A model generated the notes under the pieces. It was not told the DNA's origin, did no database searches, and saw only the letters and a list, made by a program, of their open reading frames with translations. From assembly GCF_015689175.1 (NCBI RefSeq), contig NZ_CP065047.1, forward strand, positions 1,364,001 through 1,428,000: DNA of 64,000 nucleotides, in the 5' to 3' direction. Position numbers and translations under genes: made by a program. The stretch comes from Mycobacterium kubicae (GTDB lineage: Bacteria; Actinomycetota; Actinomycetes; Mycobacteriales; Mycobacteriaceae). Positions 19,405 through 30,789 of the stretch are shown here, one piece after another; the first letter of the stretch is position 1; each line of letters starts with the position of its first letter.

Positions 19405-21033
19405 ATGTTGACTGATTCGGCCACTGATCTGGACCGGCGAATCCGGGAGAACCAGGAGCGTCTGGCCGCAAACTTGAAGCAGCGGTACGACTTCATCGTC
19501 TGCGGGGCTGGATCGTCCGGCTCGGTCATTGCGCGTCGGTTGGCCGAGGATCCCGCGGTCACTGTGTTGTTGTTGGAGGCTGGCGGAAGCGATGACATCC
19601 CGAGTGTCACCGAACCGGATCTTTGGCCGACCAATCTCGGCGGCGTGACCGACTGGGCCTTTCCCGCCGAGCCCAACGAGCACCTCAACGGCCGACAGTT
19701 GGTGCTGTCGATGGGCAAGGTCCTCGGTGGTGGCTCCAGCATCAACGTGATGGCCTGGGTGCGGGGCCACAAAGCAGACTGGGACTTCTTCGCGGCGGAG
19801 TCCGGGAACGACGCGTGGAGTTACGAGTCGGTATCGGAGGTCTACCGGCGCGTCGAAGATTGGCATGGCGCCACGATGGACGAGCGTCGAGGCAGCGGAG
19901 GACCTGTCTATCTCGAACCGAAGTGCCATCCACATCCGGCCGCAGCTGCGGTGCTCGAAGCCGCGAAGTATCTGGGCGTAGCCACTTTCGACAGTCCCAA
20001 CGGGGAGCTGATGGAACGTCCGGGCGGTGTGGCGATCATGGATCTCATCGTGCGTGGCGGCAGGCGCCAATCCGTATTCCGTTCCTACACATATCCCTAC
20101 CTGGATCGGCCGAACCTGACCGTGTTGCCCCGGGCGATCGTGCGTCGAGTGGTGATCCGTGGCAATCGGGCGGCTGGGGTGGAGGTCCGTTACCGCGACG
20201 AAGTGCGGCAGTTCGACGCCGACGTGGAGGTGGTGCTCTGCCTGGGCGCAATCCACACCCCGAAGGCCCTCATGCTCTCCGGAATCGGCGACCACAATCA
20301 GCTGCGGCCGTTAGGGATAACCGTCGAACAGCATCTGCCCGGCGTGGGGCGCAACTTCCATGATCACCTCGGCTTCACCTGCGTGTGGCAGGCACCCGAC
20401 GATCAGCCGCTGCACGGGACGGGAGATATTATGTTGTTCTGGCCCAACGGGAATGACGGCGAACGTCCTGACTTCTTCGCGTGCCAAGGCGCGCTGCTGC
20501 TCGCCAGCCCGGAAAACATTGCGCGATACGGATTGCCCGATACCGGTTGGATCTTCCACGGGGCGCTCAGCCACCCCAAGAGCCGCGGCATGGTGCAACT
20601 GACCGGCCCGGATCCCGATCAACCGGTCCGAGTCACGCACAACGGAATGTCACACCCCGATGACCTCGCGTTGGCCGTGCAATGCGTCGACGGCATGCGT
20701 CGGGTCGGCAATTCAGCGCCATTGCGGCCGTTCGCCAAACGCGAGGTCATGCCCGGTGATCTGACCGGCGAGAGCCTGGTGCACTATCTGCGCGACGCCG
20801 CCCTCAGCTTCTGGCATCACGTGGGCACGGCGAAGATGGGCCGCGATCCGCTCGCCGTTGTCGACGGCAGCCTGAAGGTCTACGGCATCGAAAACCTGCG
20901 GGTGGCTGACGGTTCCGTCATGCCCCGAATAACCAGCGGGAACACCATGGCGCCGTGTGTGGTCATCGGCGAGCGGGCCGCCGACGAGATCAAGTCCGAA
21001 TACGGCCTGACAAGCCGGCCGGTAAGCACGTGA
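19405..21033 (+). CDS. GMC-family FAD oxidoreductase (choline-dehydrogenase-like)
   Basis: A 542-residue glucose-methanol-choline oxidoreductase. FAD ADP-binding motif GAGSSGSVIARRL near residue 36, LLLEAGG, the GMC signature KVLGGGSSINVMAWVRG, and the C-terminal catalytic His in SFWHHVGTAKMG plus the SGNTMAPCVVIGERAAD segment. It would oxidise a primary alcohol or polyol. ATG 19405 lies 27 bp after the SDR, within the same operon. The pairing of a GMC enzyme with SDR and O-methyltransferase suggests stepwise oxidation of a small molecule (inference). Confidence 0.9.
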   Translation: MLTDSATDLDRRIRENQERLAANLKQRYDFIVCGAGSSGSVIARRLAEDPAVTVLLLEAGGSDDIPSVTEPDLWPTNLGGVTDWAFPAEPNEHLNGRQLVLSMGKVLGGGSSINVMAWVRGHKADWDFFAAESGNDAWSYESVSEVYRRVEDWHGATMDERRGSGGPVYLEPKCHPHPAAAAVLEAAKYLGVATFDSPNGELMERPGGVAIMDLIVRGGRRQSVFRSYTYPYLDRPNLTVLPRAIVRRVVIRGNRAAGVEVRYRDEVRQFDADVEVVLCLGAIHTPKALMLSGIGDHNQLRPLGITVEQHLPGVGRNFHDHLGFTCVWQAPDDQPLHGTGDIMLFWPNGNDGERPDFFACQGALLLASPENIARYGLPDTGWIFHGALSHPKSRGMVQLTGPDPDQPVRVTHNGMSHPDDLALAVQCVDGMRRVGNSAPLRPFAKREVMPGDLTGESLVHYLRDAALSFWHHVGTAKMGRDPLAVVDGSLKVYGIENLRVADGSVMPRITSGNTMAPCVVIGERAADEIKSEYGLTSRPVST

Positions 21034-21115
21034 TTCTAGAGATCTCAATCCCCAGATACGTTGTGCGGCTGCTTGTTACCAGCAGGCCGCCCGACGCCGA
21101 CGAAAGGCGAATTGC

Positions 21116-22171
21116 ATGTCGACAGATGCGAGCATGGTGCGCAACGCTGATCTTCAACAGACGATGCTAGACATGATCTTCGGTTACCGGGTCAGTCAAA
21201 CCATCCGGGCGTTCGCTGATCTTTCGCTGGCGGATCACCTTGCCGCGGGCCCGCTTACCGCCGCGGAAGTGGCCGCACGAGAAGGCAGTGCGCCGCAGAC
21301 CACCTTCCGGCTGATGCGGGCCGGTATCCCGCTTGGCTTGCTGACCATCGACGCCGAGCAGCGCTTTCATGCCACCGCACTGTTGGACACCTTGCGCAAG
21401 GACGCACCGACATCGTTGTGGGGTCTGGTCCTCGGTGTAACCAACGACGCGTCCTGGTTGTCCTGGTCGAAGTTCGTGGAGTCGGTGCGAACCGGCCGTA
21501 GCCGGGCGACTGACGTTTTGGGCATGGATGCCTTTGAGTACCTGCGTCAGCATCCGGCGCAGTCTCAGCAGGTCACCGCCGCCATGGCAGCCGTGACCTC
21601 GCTGTGGGCACTCGATGTCGCCGATGCCATCGACACCAGTGAGGTCAAGCTGGCAGTCGACGTCGGCGGAGCGCATGGCGCACTGCTGGGGCAACTGCAG
21701 CAAAGGAATCCGCTGCTGCGGGGCATCGTCTTCGATCGTCCGCATGTCGCCGCCGACGTCGCGGCCGGTATCAACGCCGGCGACTTCGCCGATCGCACCC
21801 AAGTGCTCGGTGGCGATTTCTTCAAGGCGCTGCCACCGGCCGACCTGTATCTGTTGAAGTTCATCCTGCACGACTGGGAGGACGCGGACTGCGTGCAGAT
21901 CCTGGGCCGCTGCCGAGCGGCGATGACTCCCGGCGGCCGCGTCGCCATCATCGAGTTCGTGGTGAACGAGGCCGATGATTCGCCGATGACCGCTCTGATG
22001 GATCTGGAAATGCTTGCGGTGGTCGGCGGTCGGGAACGCTCCCTTGCCGAGTTCGACGCGCTGTTGGCCCAGGCCGGGCTGCGGCGCGTGGCTGTGCGGC
22101 GGCTGGGCTCGCAACAGAGCGTCATCGAGGCCGTCGCCGACCAGGCGCCGGTGCAGCGCCTGAACTCTTGA
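21116..22171 (+). CDS. O-methyltransferase (plant-type OMT / Methyltransf_2 family)
   Basis: A 351-residue enzyme with an N-terminal winged-helix dimerisation domain and a C-terminal Rossmann SAM domain: DVGGAHGALLGQL, GDFFKALPPADLYLLKFILHDW and the HDWEDADCVQIL segment carrying the catalytic His. Typical substrates are phenolic or polyketide hydroxyls. ATG at 21116 follows AAAGGCGA. It is the last gene of the 16828-22171 operon, after an 82-bp gap that may hold a secondary promoter. Confidence 0.88.
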   Translation: MSTDASMVRNADLQQTMLDMIFGYRVSQTIRAFADLSLADHLAAGPLTAAEVAAREGSAPQTTFRLMRAGIPLGLLTIDAEQRFHATALLDTLRKDAPTSLWGLVLGVTNDASWLSWSKFVESVRTGRSRATDVLGMDAFEYLRQHPAQSQQVTAAMAAVTSLWALDVADAIDTSEVKLAVDVGGAHGALLGQLQQRNPLLRGIVFDRPHVAADVAAGINAGDFADRTQVLGGDFFKALPPADLYLLKFILHDWEDADCVQILGRCRAAMTPGGRVAIIEFVVNEADDSPMTALMDLEMLAVVGGRERSLAEFDALLAQAGLRRVAVRRLGSQQSVIEAVADQAPVQRLNS

Positions 22172-22218
22172 GAGACCGACGGAACGGGCTACCCTCACAC
22201 TGAGGAGAGGCCCTGTCG

Positions 22219-23043
22219 ATGTCGCCTAGTTTTCCCCGGTTGCGCTGGGACGAGCCGCTGCGTGCGCTGGACATGCTGGCGTCGCTGTGGTCGTCGACGG
22301 GGTTGCCGTCGGTCAGCGCCGGGGCCGCTCAGGCGATCGCCGTTCCGTACCGGACGTTGTTCGCCACCCTGCAGCAGCTGCTGATCGGCAAGGAGGTCAC
22401 GGTTCGGATCGGCGACCACGACGTGGTTCTGGTCGTCGCGGAGCTGGACTCGACCATGGATCCGCAGGGCTTGGCCGTCGGCCAACTCGGCGCGGTACGG
22501 GTGGGTGCGCGCGACATCCGTTGGGACGGAAAGTATCTCGAAAGCGCCGTAGCGGTACTGCACAACGTGCACATCCGGCCCGGGGTGCCGCCGCTGGTGA
22601 TTGCCGCCCCCGCCGATCTGACCTTGGTGCTGCCCAGCACCATGTTCGACGACGTGCTGCGCCAAGCGGCGCCCGAGGTGCGCGGTGAGCTGTGTGAAGG
22701 GGGAACGGCGCGGCTGCGCTGGGCACGCCAACCGGGATGGGGAGGCGTCGAGGTCGACGTCGACGTGGTCGGCACGAGCGTGTGGCTGCGCCCGCGCATG
22801 CTGGTCACCGGTCGACGACGGTGGCGACTGCCCGCCCGAACCCCGGGCTATCAGGTGGCGCTGCCCGAGTTGCCGCACGGGCTGGTGATCACCGACGTCA
22901 CGTTGGGCGCCGATTCGCTGCAGGTCAGCGGTCGCCTCCCGGAGTGGCGCATGGAGTTGCCGCTGAAGTACTTGGAGGATCTGATCACCCAACTCAGTCA
23001 GGGCGCGCTGAGCTTCACCTGGCCGTCGCTGCTCTGGGGCTGA
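22219..23043 (+). CDS. Conserved hypothetical protein (Rv3243c-like)
   Basis: A 274-residue protein without signal peptide or clear membrane segment. Strand-rich, with repeated VxVxxHDVVLVVAEL and VLHNVHIRPGVPPLVIAAPADLTLVLP segments that recall lipid-binding beta-structures, but I cannot assign a family with confidence. ATG 22219 has GAGGAGAGG. Its position before the ComF-like gene and hpf agrees with the mycobacterial order lpqB - Rv3243c - Rv3242c. Function unknown. Confidence 0.75.
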   Translation: MSPSFPRLRWDEPLRALDMLASLWSSTGLPSVSAGAAQAIAVPYRTLFATLQQLLIGKEVTVRIGDHDVVLVVAELDSTMDPQGLAVGQLGAVRVGARDIRWDGKYLESAVAVLHNVHIRPGVPPLVIAAPADLTLVLPSTMFDDVLRQAAPEVRGELCEGGTARLRWARQPGWGGVEVDVDVVGTSVWLRPRMLVTGRRRWRLPARTPGYQVALPELPHGLVITDVTLGADSLQVSGRLPEWRMELPLKYLEDLITQLSQGALSFTWPSLLWG

Positions 23044-23097
23044 GGGCCACCCACCGATCCCCGGAGGGCGGACGGTGCAGGCACGCGGATAGGGGCG

Positions 23098-23222
23098 GTC
23101 ACCGTGGCGGCCATGGCCTGCCGGTGGGGTTTTTCCAACCTCGGCCGATTCGGCCGATTCGCCGCCACCCACGCCGCGCGCTTCGTGAGCCACCGGCGAA
23201 GACGCTGCGGCGCAGCGCCTGA
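23098..23222 (+). pseudogene. Remnant of an AraC-family regulator (C-terminal HTH)
   Basis: The + strand translation VTVAAMACRWGFSNLGRF matches the second HTH of the two AraC paralogues at 12669 and 13757. It is damaged in two ways. A 9-bp unit (CGGCCGATT) is tandemly duplicated at 23142-23159, giving GRF-GRF. After ...HAARF one base is lost, and the other frame continues EPPAKTLRRSA and a stop (23220-23222), as in the intact paralogues. A stop lies just upstream. Only this end of the gene survives. Confidence 0.8.
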
Positions 23223-23293
23223 TGCGCATCCGGTCCAGAGGCGTTCGCGTGGCGGCCAGACGGTTCGGGCGGGCGCCCATAGCGTGATTTGCC

Positions 23294-24499
23294 ATGGGGG
23301 CCACGCCGCACACCATCGACGTCGATCTCACCGACGGGTGTTTCTACGCCGACGGGCGCGCCCGCGAGGCGTACCGCTGGATGCGGGCACACCAGCCGGT
23401 CTTCCGCGACCGCAATGGCCTTGCCGCGGCGGCCACGTATCGGGCGGTCATCGATGCCGAGCGCAACCCTGAGTTGTTCTCCAATGCCGGCGGAATCCGG
23501 CCCGCGTACCCGCAGCTGCCCTACCTGATCGACATGGACGATCCCGCACATCTGCTGCGGCGCAAGCTCGTCAGCGCCGCGTTCACCGGCAAGCGGGTGA
23601 AGGACAAGGCGTCGTCCATCGCCAGGCTGTGCGACGAGCTGATCGATGCGGTGTGCGAGACCGGTTGCTGCGATTTCGTGCGTGACATCGCCGCACCGCT
23701 GCCGATGGCGGTGATCGGCGACATGCTGGGCGTGCTGCCCGAGGACCGGGCGACGCTGCTGCGTTGGTCCGAGCTGCTGGTGGGCGGCCCGAGGTCGGAC
23801 GACGAGGCGTCGGTGCGGGCGGTGCGGGACGCGTTCGAGGCCTACACGACGTTCGCAATGGACGCCGTCGGCCGGCGGCGGACAGACCCGACAGACGACC
23901 TGTTCAGCGTGCTGGCGAATGCCGAGGTCGACGGGTGCAGGTTGTCCGACGACGAAATCGTCTACGAGTCGTTGCTCATCCTCATCGGCGGCGACGAGAC
24001 CACCCGGCACACCTTGTCCGGGGGAGTCGCGGAGCTGTCGCGCAACCGCGACCAATGGGAGCGGTTGTGCGGCGACCCCGCCCTGGTGCCCAGCGCGGTC
24101 GAAGAGATGCTGCGGTGGACCTCGCCGATCAAGAACATGTGCCGCACTCTGACGGCCGCGGCAGACTTTCACGGCGCCCAGCTGCAGGCCGGCGAGAAAA
24201 TGATGCTGCTGTTCGAATCGGCGAATTTCGACGAAACGGTCTTCGGCGACCCCGAGCACTTCCGCGTGGATCGACGACCCAACAATCACCTCGCGTTCGG
24301 TTTCGGCACGCACTTCTGCTTGGGCAATCAGCTCGCGCGGCTGGAGCTCTCGATCATGCTGGCCCGCGTGCTGCACCGATTGCCCGACCTGCGGATCGCC
24401 GATGGGGCCGAAATGCCTTTGCGCCCAGCGAATTTCGTTAGCGGCTTGGAATCGATGCCGGTCGTGTTCACGCCGTCGAAGCCAGCTGCGGCGTCCTAG
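23294..24499 (+). CDS. cyp142: Cytochrome P450 CYP142 family (cholest-4-en-3-one 26/27-hydroxylase)
   Basis: A 401-residue P450 very close, from memory, to M. tuberculosis CYP142A1. Long matching blocks include FYADGRAREAYRWMRA, QPVFRDRNGLAAA, PELFSNAGGIRP, IDMDDPAHLLRRKLV and the ending FVSGLESMPVVFTPS. I-helix GGDETTRH, K-helix EEMLR, haem loop FGFGTHFCLGNQLAR. CYP142 oxidises the cholesterol side chain to start its beta-oxidation. In M. tuberculosis it sits in the cholesterol regulon (Rv3518c), not beside comF/hpf, so this is a different locus or a second copy. Confidence 0.9.
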   Translation: MGATPHTIDVDLTDGCFYADGRAREAYRWMRAHQPVFRDRNGLAAAATYRAVIDAERNPELFSNAGGIRPAYPQLPYLIDMDDPAHLLRRKLVSAAFTGKRVKDKASSIARLCDELIDAVCETGCCDFVRDIAAPLPMAVIGDMLGVLPEDRATLLRWSELLVGGPRSDDEASVRAVRDAFEAYTTFAMDAVGRRRTDPTDDLFSVLANAEVDGCRLSDDEIVYESLLILIGGDETTRHTLSGGVAELSRNRDQWERLCGDPALVPSAVEEMLRWTSPIKNMCRTLTAAADFHGAQLQAGEKMMLLFESANFDETVFGDPEHFRVDRRPNNHLAFGFGTHFCLGNQLARLELSIMLARVLHRLPDLRIADGAEMPLRPANFVSGLESMPVVFTPSKPAAAS

Positions 24500-24719
24500 C
24501 GCGGGCCGGACGGGCAGATGAGCCTGGCTATCGCCGCGGTGGGGTCGACGCATTCGTCAAGTCACCGATTGACAAAGCCGCGGTCACGACGCGGCCGGTG
24601 CACAGTATCGGTTCGGCAACCAAAAATCACTGGTCTAGGCAAGAAACCGGTGCCCCGATACGGTTCCCCATTGTCGCGTGAGGTACGGGCGCATCACGCA
24701 ATAACGAACGGAGCGGGCG

Positions 24720-25259
24720 TTGTCGATTGATCGATTCTGCTTGGCGGTTGTCGCCGGCGCGGGGCTATGCGGGGCCGCAATGGCGCTCACGCCGAGCGCG
24801 GCGGCCGCGCCGTTGCCGACCGGCGGCCCCTCGTGCATCGAGCAGCTGGCGGGTGTGGGTGCTCTGCCGATGCCCGCCGCGCCGGTAGTGCTGCCTGGTC
24901 CGCCGGTAGCCGGCGCGGTGCCTCTCGCCCCGGTGATCCCGGCCGTGCCGCCAGTGGTGCCGCCCGTGCCGGTCGCGCCCGTTGGGGCCCCGCCAGCGCC
25001 GGTTGCTCCTCCTGCGGCACCGGTGGTGCCGGCTGCGGGCGCGGCCGCGCCTCCTGCCGCGGGGCCGGCTGCCGCTCCGGTGAACAAGGCGGCCGGCGCG
25101 GGTAAGGGTGCGCCCGCCGGGCCGGCCCTCACCTTCGATCCGCTGATTCTGCCGGGTCCGCCGCCACCTGCGCCGGCGCCGGCGCCGATTCCGGCGGTCC
25201 TGGCGGGAACGACGGCAGCTCTGCCCGCGTGCGGGGCGGCCGGCCCGCACCCGCAGTAG
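24720..25259 (+). CDS. Secreted Pro/Ala-rich protein of unknown function
   Basis: A 179-residue protein beginning at TTG 24720. The N-terminus reads as a signal peptide (FCLAVVAGAGLCGAAMALTPSAAAA) with a likely cleavage after AAAA. The mature part is dominated by Pro, Ala and Val, with many P(V/A)xP repeats, and contains two Cys. Low-complexity exported proteins of this kind are common in mycobacterial envelopes; no domain is recognised. The same DNA is open on the other strand because of G+C bias, but the signal peptide favours this frame. Confidence 0.65.
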   Translation: MSIDRFCLAVVAGAGLCGAAMALTPSAAAAPLPTGGPSCIEQLAGVGALPMPAAPVVLPGPPVAGAVPLAPVIPAVPPVVPPVPVAPVGAPPAPVAPPAAPVVPAAGAAAPPAAGPAAAPVNKAAGAGKGAPAGPALTFDPLILPGPPPPAPAPAPIPAVLAGTTAALPACGAAGPHPQ

Positions 25260-25329
25260 CGCTCCGCCGGGGCTCCGCCGCCACTCAACTACCGGTCTTC
25301 TTGTCACCCCCGACCGCCACACTGCGGGC

Positions 25330-25962
25330 ATGCTCGATCTGATTCTGCCGCTGGAATGTGGTGGTTGTGGTGCGCCGTCGACCCGCTGGTGTGAGGCGTG
25401 CGCGGCCGAGCTTTCGGTGGCCGTCGACCAACCACATGTGGTCGATCCCCGCGTCGATCCTCAGGTGCCGGTGTTCGCGCTCGGCCCGTACCGGGGTGCC
25501 CGCCGCCAGGCGATCCTGGCGTTGAAGGAGCACCGCCGCGACGATCTGGTCGAGCCCCTGGCGCGGGCGCTGGCGATCGGTGTGCACCGGCTGCTGTCGT
25601 GGGGCATGGTCGACACCCCGCTGACGATCGTGCCGGCGCCGACGCGGCGCTCGGCGGCGCGGCGGCGCGGCGGTGACCCCATTACCCGGGTCGCTGCGGC
25701 CGCGGTGGCCGGCCACCCCGACATCGACGTGGTGCAGGCGCTGCGGATGCGAGCCCTGGTGCGCGACTCCGTGGGGCTGGGCACGTCGGCGCGGGAGCGC
25801 AATATCGCCGGCCGGGTCCTGCTGCGCGGTCGTCGGCCGCGCAACGATGTGGTGCTCGTCGACGACATCGTCACCACCGGCGCCACGGCCCGCGAGTCGG
25901 TGCGGGTGCTGCACGCCGCCGGGGTGCGCGTCGCCGCGGTTCTGACGATCGCGGCGGCCTAG
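25330..25962 (+). CDS. ComF-family phosphoribosyltransferase-like protein
   Basis: A 210-residue protein with an N-terminal zinc-ribbon-like CGGCGAPSTRWCEAC and a PRTase domain ending in VVLVDDIVTTGATARES, the PRPP-binding motif. This is the ComF/GntX layout. The role in mycobacteria is not established; homologues in competent bacteria act in DNA uptake. ATG 25330. It corresponds to Rv3242c in gene order, upstream of hpf and secA1. Confidence 0.88.
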   Translation: MLDLILPLECGGCGAPSTRWCEACAAELSVAVDQPHVVDPRVDPQVPVFALGPYRGARRQAILALKEHRRDDLVEPLARALAIGVHRLLSWGMVDTPLTIVPAPTRRSAARRRGGDPITRVAAAAVAGHPDIDVVQALRMRALVRDSVGLGTSARERNIAGRVLLRGRRPRNDVVLVDDIVTTGATARESVRVLHAAGVRVAAVLTIAAA

Positions 25963-26234
25963 AGAACGTGAAGAACTCGCAACAGCTGCACCAATTGGGT
26001 GGCACGGGGAGGCGAACACGGGCTAACGTCGAAATCAGCCTTAACGACTCACGGTCGCGATCTTCCTCAGGTTGACCCGGCACCGCGGTAGGAGGTGAGT
26101 ATTCGACATCTTGCTCCGGCGGGCAGCCTGCGGCGGTCGATGTTTCCATGACCGCTCTAACCCCGTCGGGGCGTATCTGAACGCCGTGCACGCAGGTCGC
26201 GTGTGACGTGGACAAGAGAAACGAGTTGTCACGA
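25963..26234. other. Intergenic region upstream of hpf
   Basis: A 272-bp gap between the comF-like gene and hpf. It has lower coding potential and no convincing gene on either strand. I see no strong inverted repeat. It presumably carries the hpf promoter, which in mycobacteria responds to growth arrest. Confidence 0.4.
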
Positions 26235-26921
26235 ATGTCAAGAGTCACCGTGGATTCCACACAGGTTCTGGAGCAGGCCCCCGCTGGAACCGACGAACAG
26301 GTCGAACCAACACCGCACGCCGAAATCGTCTTCAAGGGCCGCAACGTCGAGATTCCTGACCATTTCCGCACTTACGTTTCGCAGAAACTCGTCCGACTCG
26401 AGCGCTTGGACCGAACGATCTATCTGTTCGACGTCGAACTCGACCACGAACCCAACCGTCGCCAACGCAAGTCCTGCCAGCACGTGGAGATCACCGCTCG
26501 CGGGCGCGGGCCGGTTGTGCGCGGGGAGGCTTGCGCCGACAGCTTCTACGGCGCGCTGGAGGCCGCGGTCAACAAGCTGGAGAACCGGCTGCGCCGCGGC
26601 AAGGATCGCCGCAAGGTCCACTACGGCGACAAGACCCCCGTCTCAGTGGCCGAAGCCACCGCAGTCACGCTCCCGCCCCAGAACATGATCGACGGGGAGC
26701 CGGCCGAGCCCCTCGACCAAGAAGCGATCGTCGAACATGAGCCCGGACGAATCGTGCGGACCAAGGAACACCCGGCCAAACCCATGTCAGTCGACGACGC
26801 GCTCTACGAAATGGAACTGGTCGGCCACGACTTCTTCTTGTTCCTGGACAAGGAGACCGAACGGCCGTCGGTGGTCTACCGCCGCCACGCCTACGATTAC
26901 GGCCTCATCCGACTGGCCTGA
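26235..26921 (+). CDS. hpf: Long-form ribosome hibernation promoting factor (MPY/RafS type)
   Basis: A 228-residue protein that binds the 30S A/P-site region and stabilises ribosomes in stationary phase or zinc starvation. N-terminal S30AE domain (EIVFKGRNVEIPDHFRTYVSQKL, read in parts) and the C-terminal dimerisation domain (KPMSVDDALYEMELVGHDFFLF...VVYRRHAYDYGLIRL). ATG 26235 gives the conserved MSRVTVDSTQ start; a GTG at 26208 is in frame. Directly upstream of secA1, as in other mycobacteria. Confidence 0.92.
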   Translation: MSRVTVDSTQVLEQAPAGTDEQVEPTPHAEIVFKGRNVEIPDHFRTYVSQKLVRLERLDRTIYLFDVELDHEPNRRQRKSCQHVEITARGRGPVVRGEACADSFYGALEAAVNKLENRLRRGKDRRKVHYGDKTPVSVAEATAVTLPPQNMIDGEPAEPLDQEAIVEHEPGRIVRTKEHPAKPMSVDDALYEMELVGHDFFLFLDKETERPSVVYRRHAYDYGLIRLA

Positions 26922-27022
26922 TTCGCCGGGACTGCAGGATGAACGGCCATCACGCGGTCGTCACCTACCATGGGAGTCGCCGAATTCAACAAGAATGACT
27001 CCTACCCGTAAGGGACATAGCT

Positions 27023-29890
<2,868 letters not shown>

Positions 29891-29900
29891 CCGTCCCGCC

Positions 29901-29954
29901 GAGTGTGCGGCTAGCCGCGCATTCGGCACCCAGCGTGCGGCTGGCCGCACACTC
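29901..29954. terminator. Inverted repeat after secA1, terminator-like
   Basis: Arms 29901-29918 and 29937-29954 (18 nt each) pair with one mismatch; each arm is also itself palindromic around GCGGCTAGCCGC / GCGGCTGGCCGC. The arm edge GAGTGTGCGG recurs in the inverted repeat at 44673-44750. It lies 10 bp after secA1. No U-tract. Confidence 0.6.
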
Positions 29955-29969
29955 GCCAACCGGGTGAGC

Positions 29970-29990
29970 AATTGAGGCAGTCGCCTCATG
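29970..29990 (+). promoter_or_regulatory. Upstream element, copy A
   Basis: AATTGAGGCAG begins exactly 54 nt before the ATG at 30024 and is followed by CATGT. Here TGAGGC-AGTC-GCCTCA forms a perfect 16-bp inverted repeat. The same AATTGAGGCAG...CATGT occurs 54 nt before the ATG at 32406. It may be an operator or -35 region shared by both genes. Confidence 0.5.
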
Positions 29991-30023
29991 TGCGGTCCAC
30001 GCGGCGACGCGCAACATTCGTGC

Positions 30024-30770
30024 ATGACCAAATACCGCACCCCCCTCGACGCCGCCACGGCGGTCCTGCAGAACCCGACCCTCCCCGCCGGAGACGACGA
30101 ACGATTCGTCGGCTTCGGTGTCATGGGCCTGCCCTTTGCCAACGGCAATTATCTTGCACTGCGGCACTTTCCCGCCGCGACCTTCGCACCCGCCTACCGG
30201 TCGGTGTGGCATCGCGACCCGAACGGCCGGTGGACCTTCTACGCGACCACCCCGGGCCCGCAGAGCTGCTCTCGCTACTTCAGCACGGTCACCACCAACG
30301 CCGCCGTGCAGTGCGAGATCGACATCGCCTGGGTGACGCCGTGGTCCCTGTTCGTCGGGATCACCGGCCTGCTGGAGTGGGAAATCGACCTGCGCGCGAC
30401 GCCGGCCACCCGGATGATGAGCGCCATCGGCCGCAGGTTGCCCGCCGGAGCGTGGACCAATCGGACGGTGCTGGGCGCGCTGGGCCGAGCGGCCGGTGTA
30501 ACGCTGCACGCCGGCCAGCTCCGGCTGGCCGGAACCGCTCCCAACGGCCAGCGCTTCATGATTGCGCCCAGGCAGGTGTGGGCGGTGTCGCGGTCGCGGG
30601 CCGTGCTGGCTGGCACGGACCTCGGTCCCGTCGGGCCGCTGCCCGACCAAGCCCAGCTCGCCGGCTTCCGTCCGCCGCAGCGGGGGTTGTTCGTCGTGGG
30701 CTCGGGACACTTCGAGAATTTCGACGCGGATCGTCACCATGGCGTCCATCGCACTGTCTCGTTCAGCTGA
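30024..30770 (+). CDS. Conserved hypothetical protein next to an HD-GYP/LuxR regulator
   Basis: A 248-residue protein that I do not recognise. It has no clear signal peptide; a moderately hydrophobic stretch (WVTPWSLFVGITGLLEWEI) lies near the middle. Sequence such as YRSVWHRDPNGRWTFYATT and CEIDIAWVT suggests a single beta-rich domain. ATG 30024 is chosen over 29988 because of the shared upstream element that sits 54 nt before it. It lies 19 bp upstream of the HD-GYP/LuxR gene in the same direction. Confidence 0.7.
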   Translation: MTKYRTPLDAATAVLQNPTLPAGDDERFVGFGVMGLPFANGNYLALRHFPAATFAPAYRSVWHRDPNGRWTFYATTPGPQSCSRYFSTVTTNAAVQCEIDIAWVTPWSLFVGITGLLEWEIDLRATPATRMMSAIGRRLPAGAWTNRTVLGALGRAAGVTLHAGQLRLAGTAPNGQRFMIAPRQVWAVSRSRAVLAGTDLGPVGPLPDQAQLAGFRPPQRGLFVVGSGHFENFDADRHHGVHRTVSFS

Positions 30771-30789
30771 CCGGCCGCACAATAGGGTC

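Noticed and set aside
24635..25288. Gly/Thr-rich minus-strand frame resembling a PE_PGRS or collagen-like protein
   Set aside because: It is the complement of the Pro/Ala-rich secreted protein. The plus frame has a signal peptide, the minus frame has no PE domain or signal.
30562..30789. Longer N-terminus for the HD-GYP/LuxR protein
   Set aside because: It would overlap the end of the preceding gene in another frame; GTG 30790 directly after the stop is more likely.
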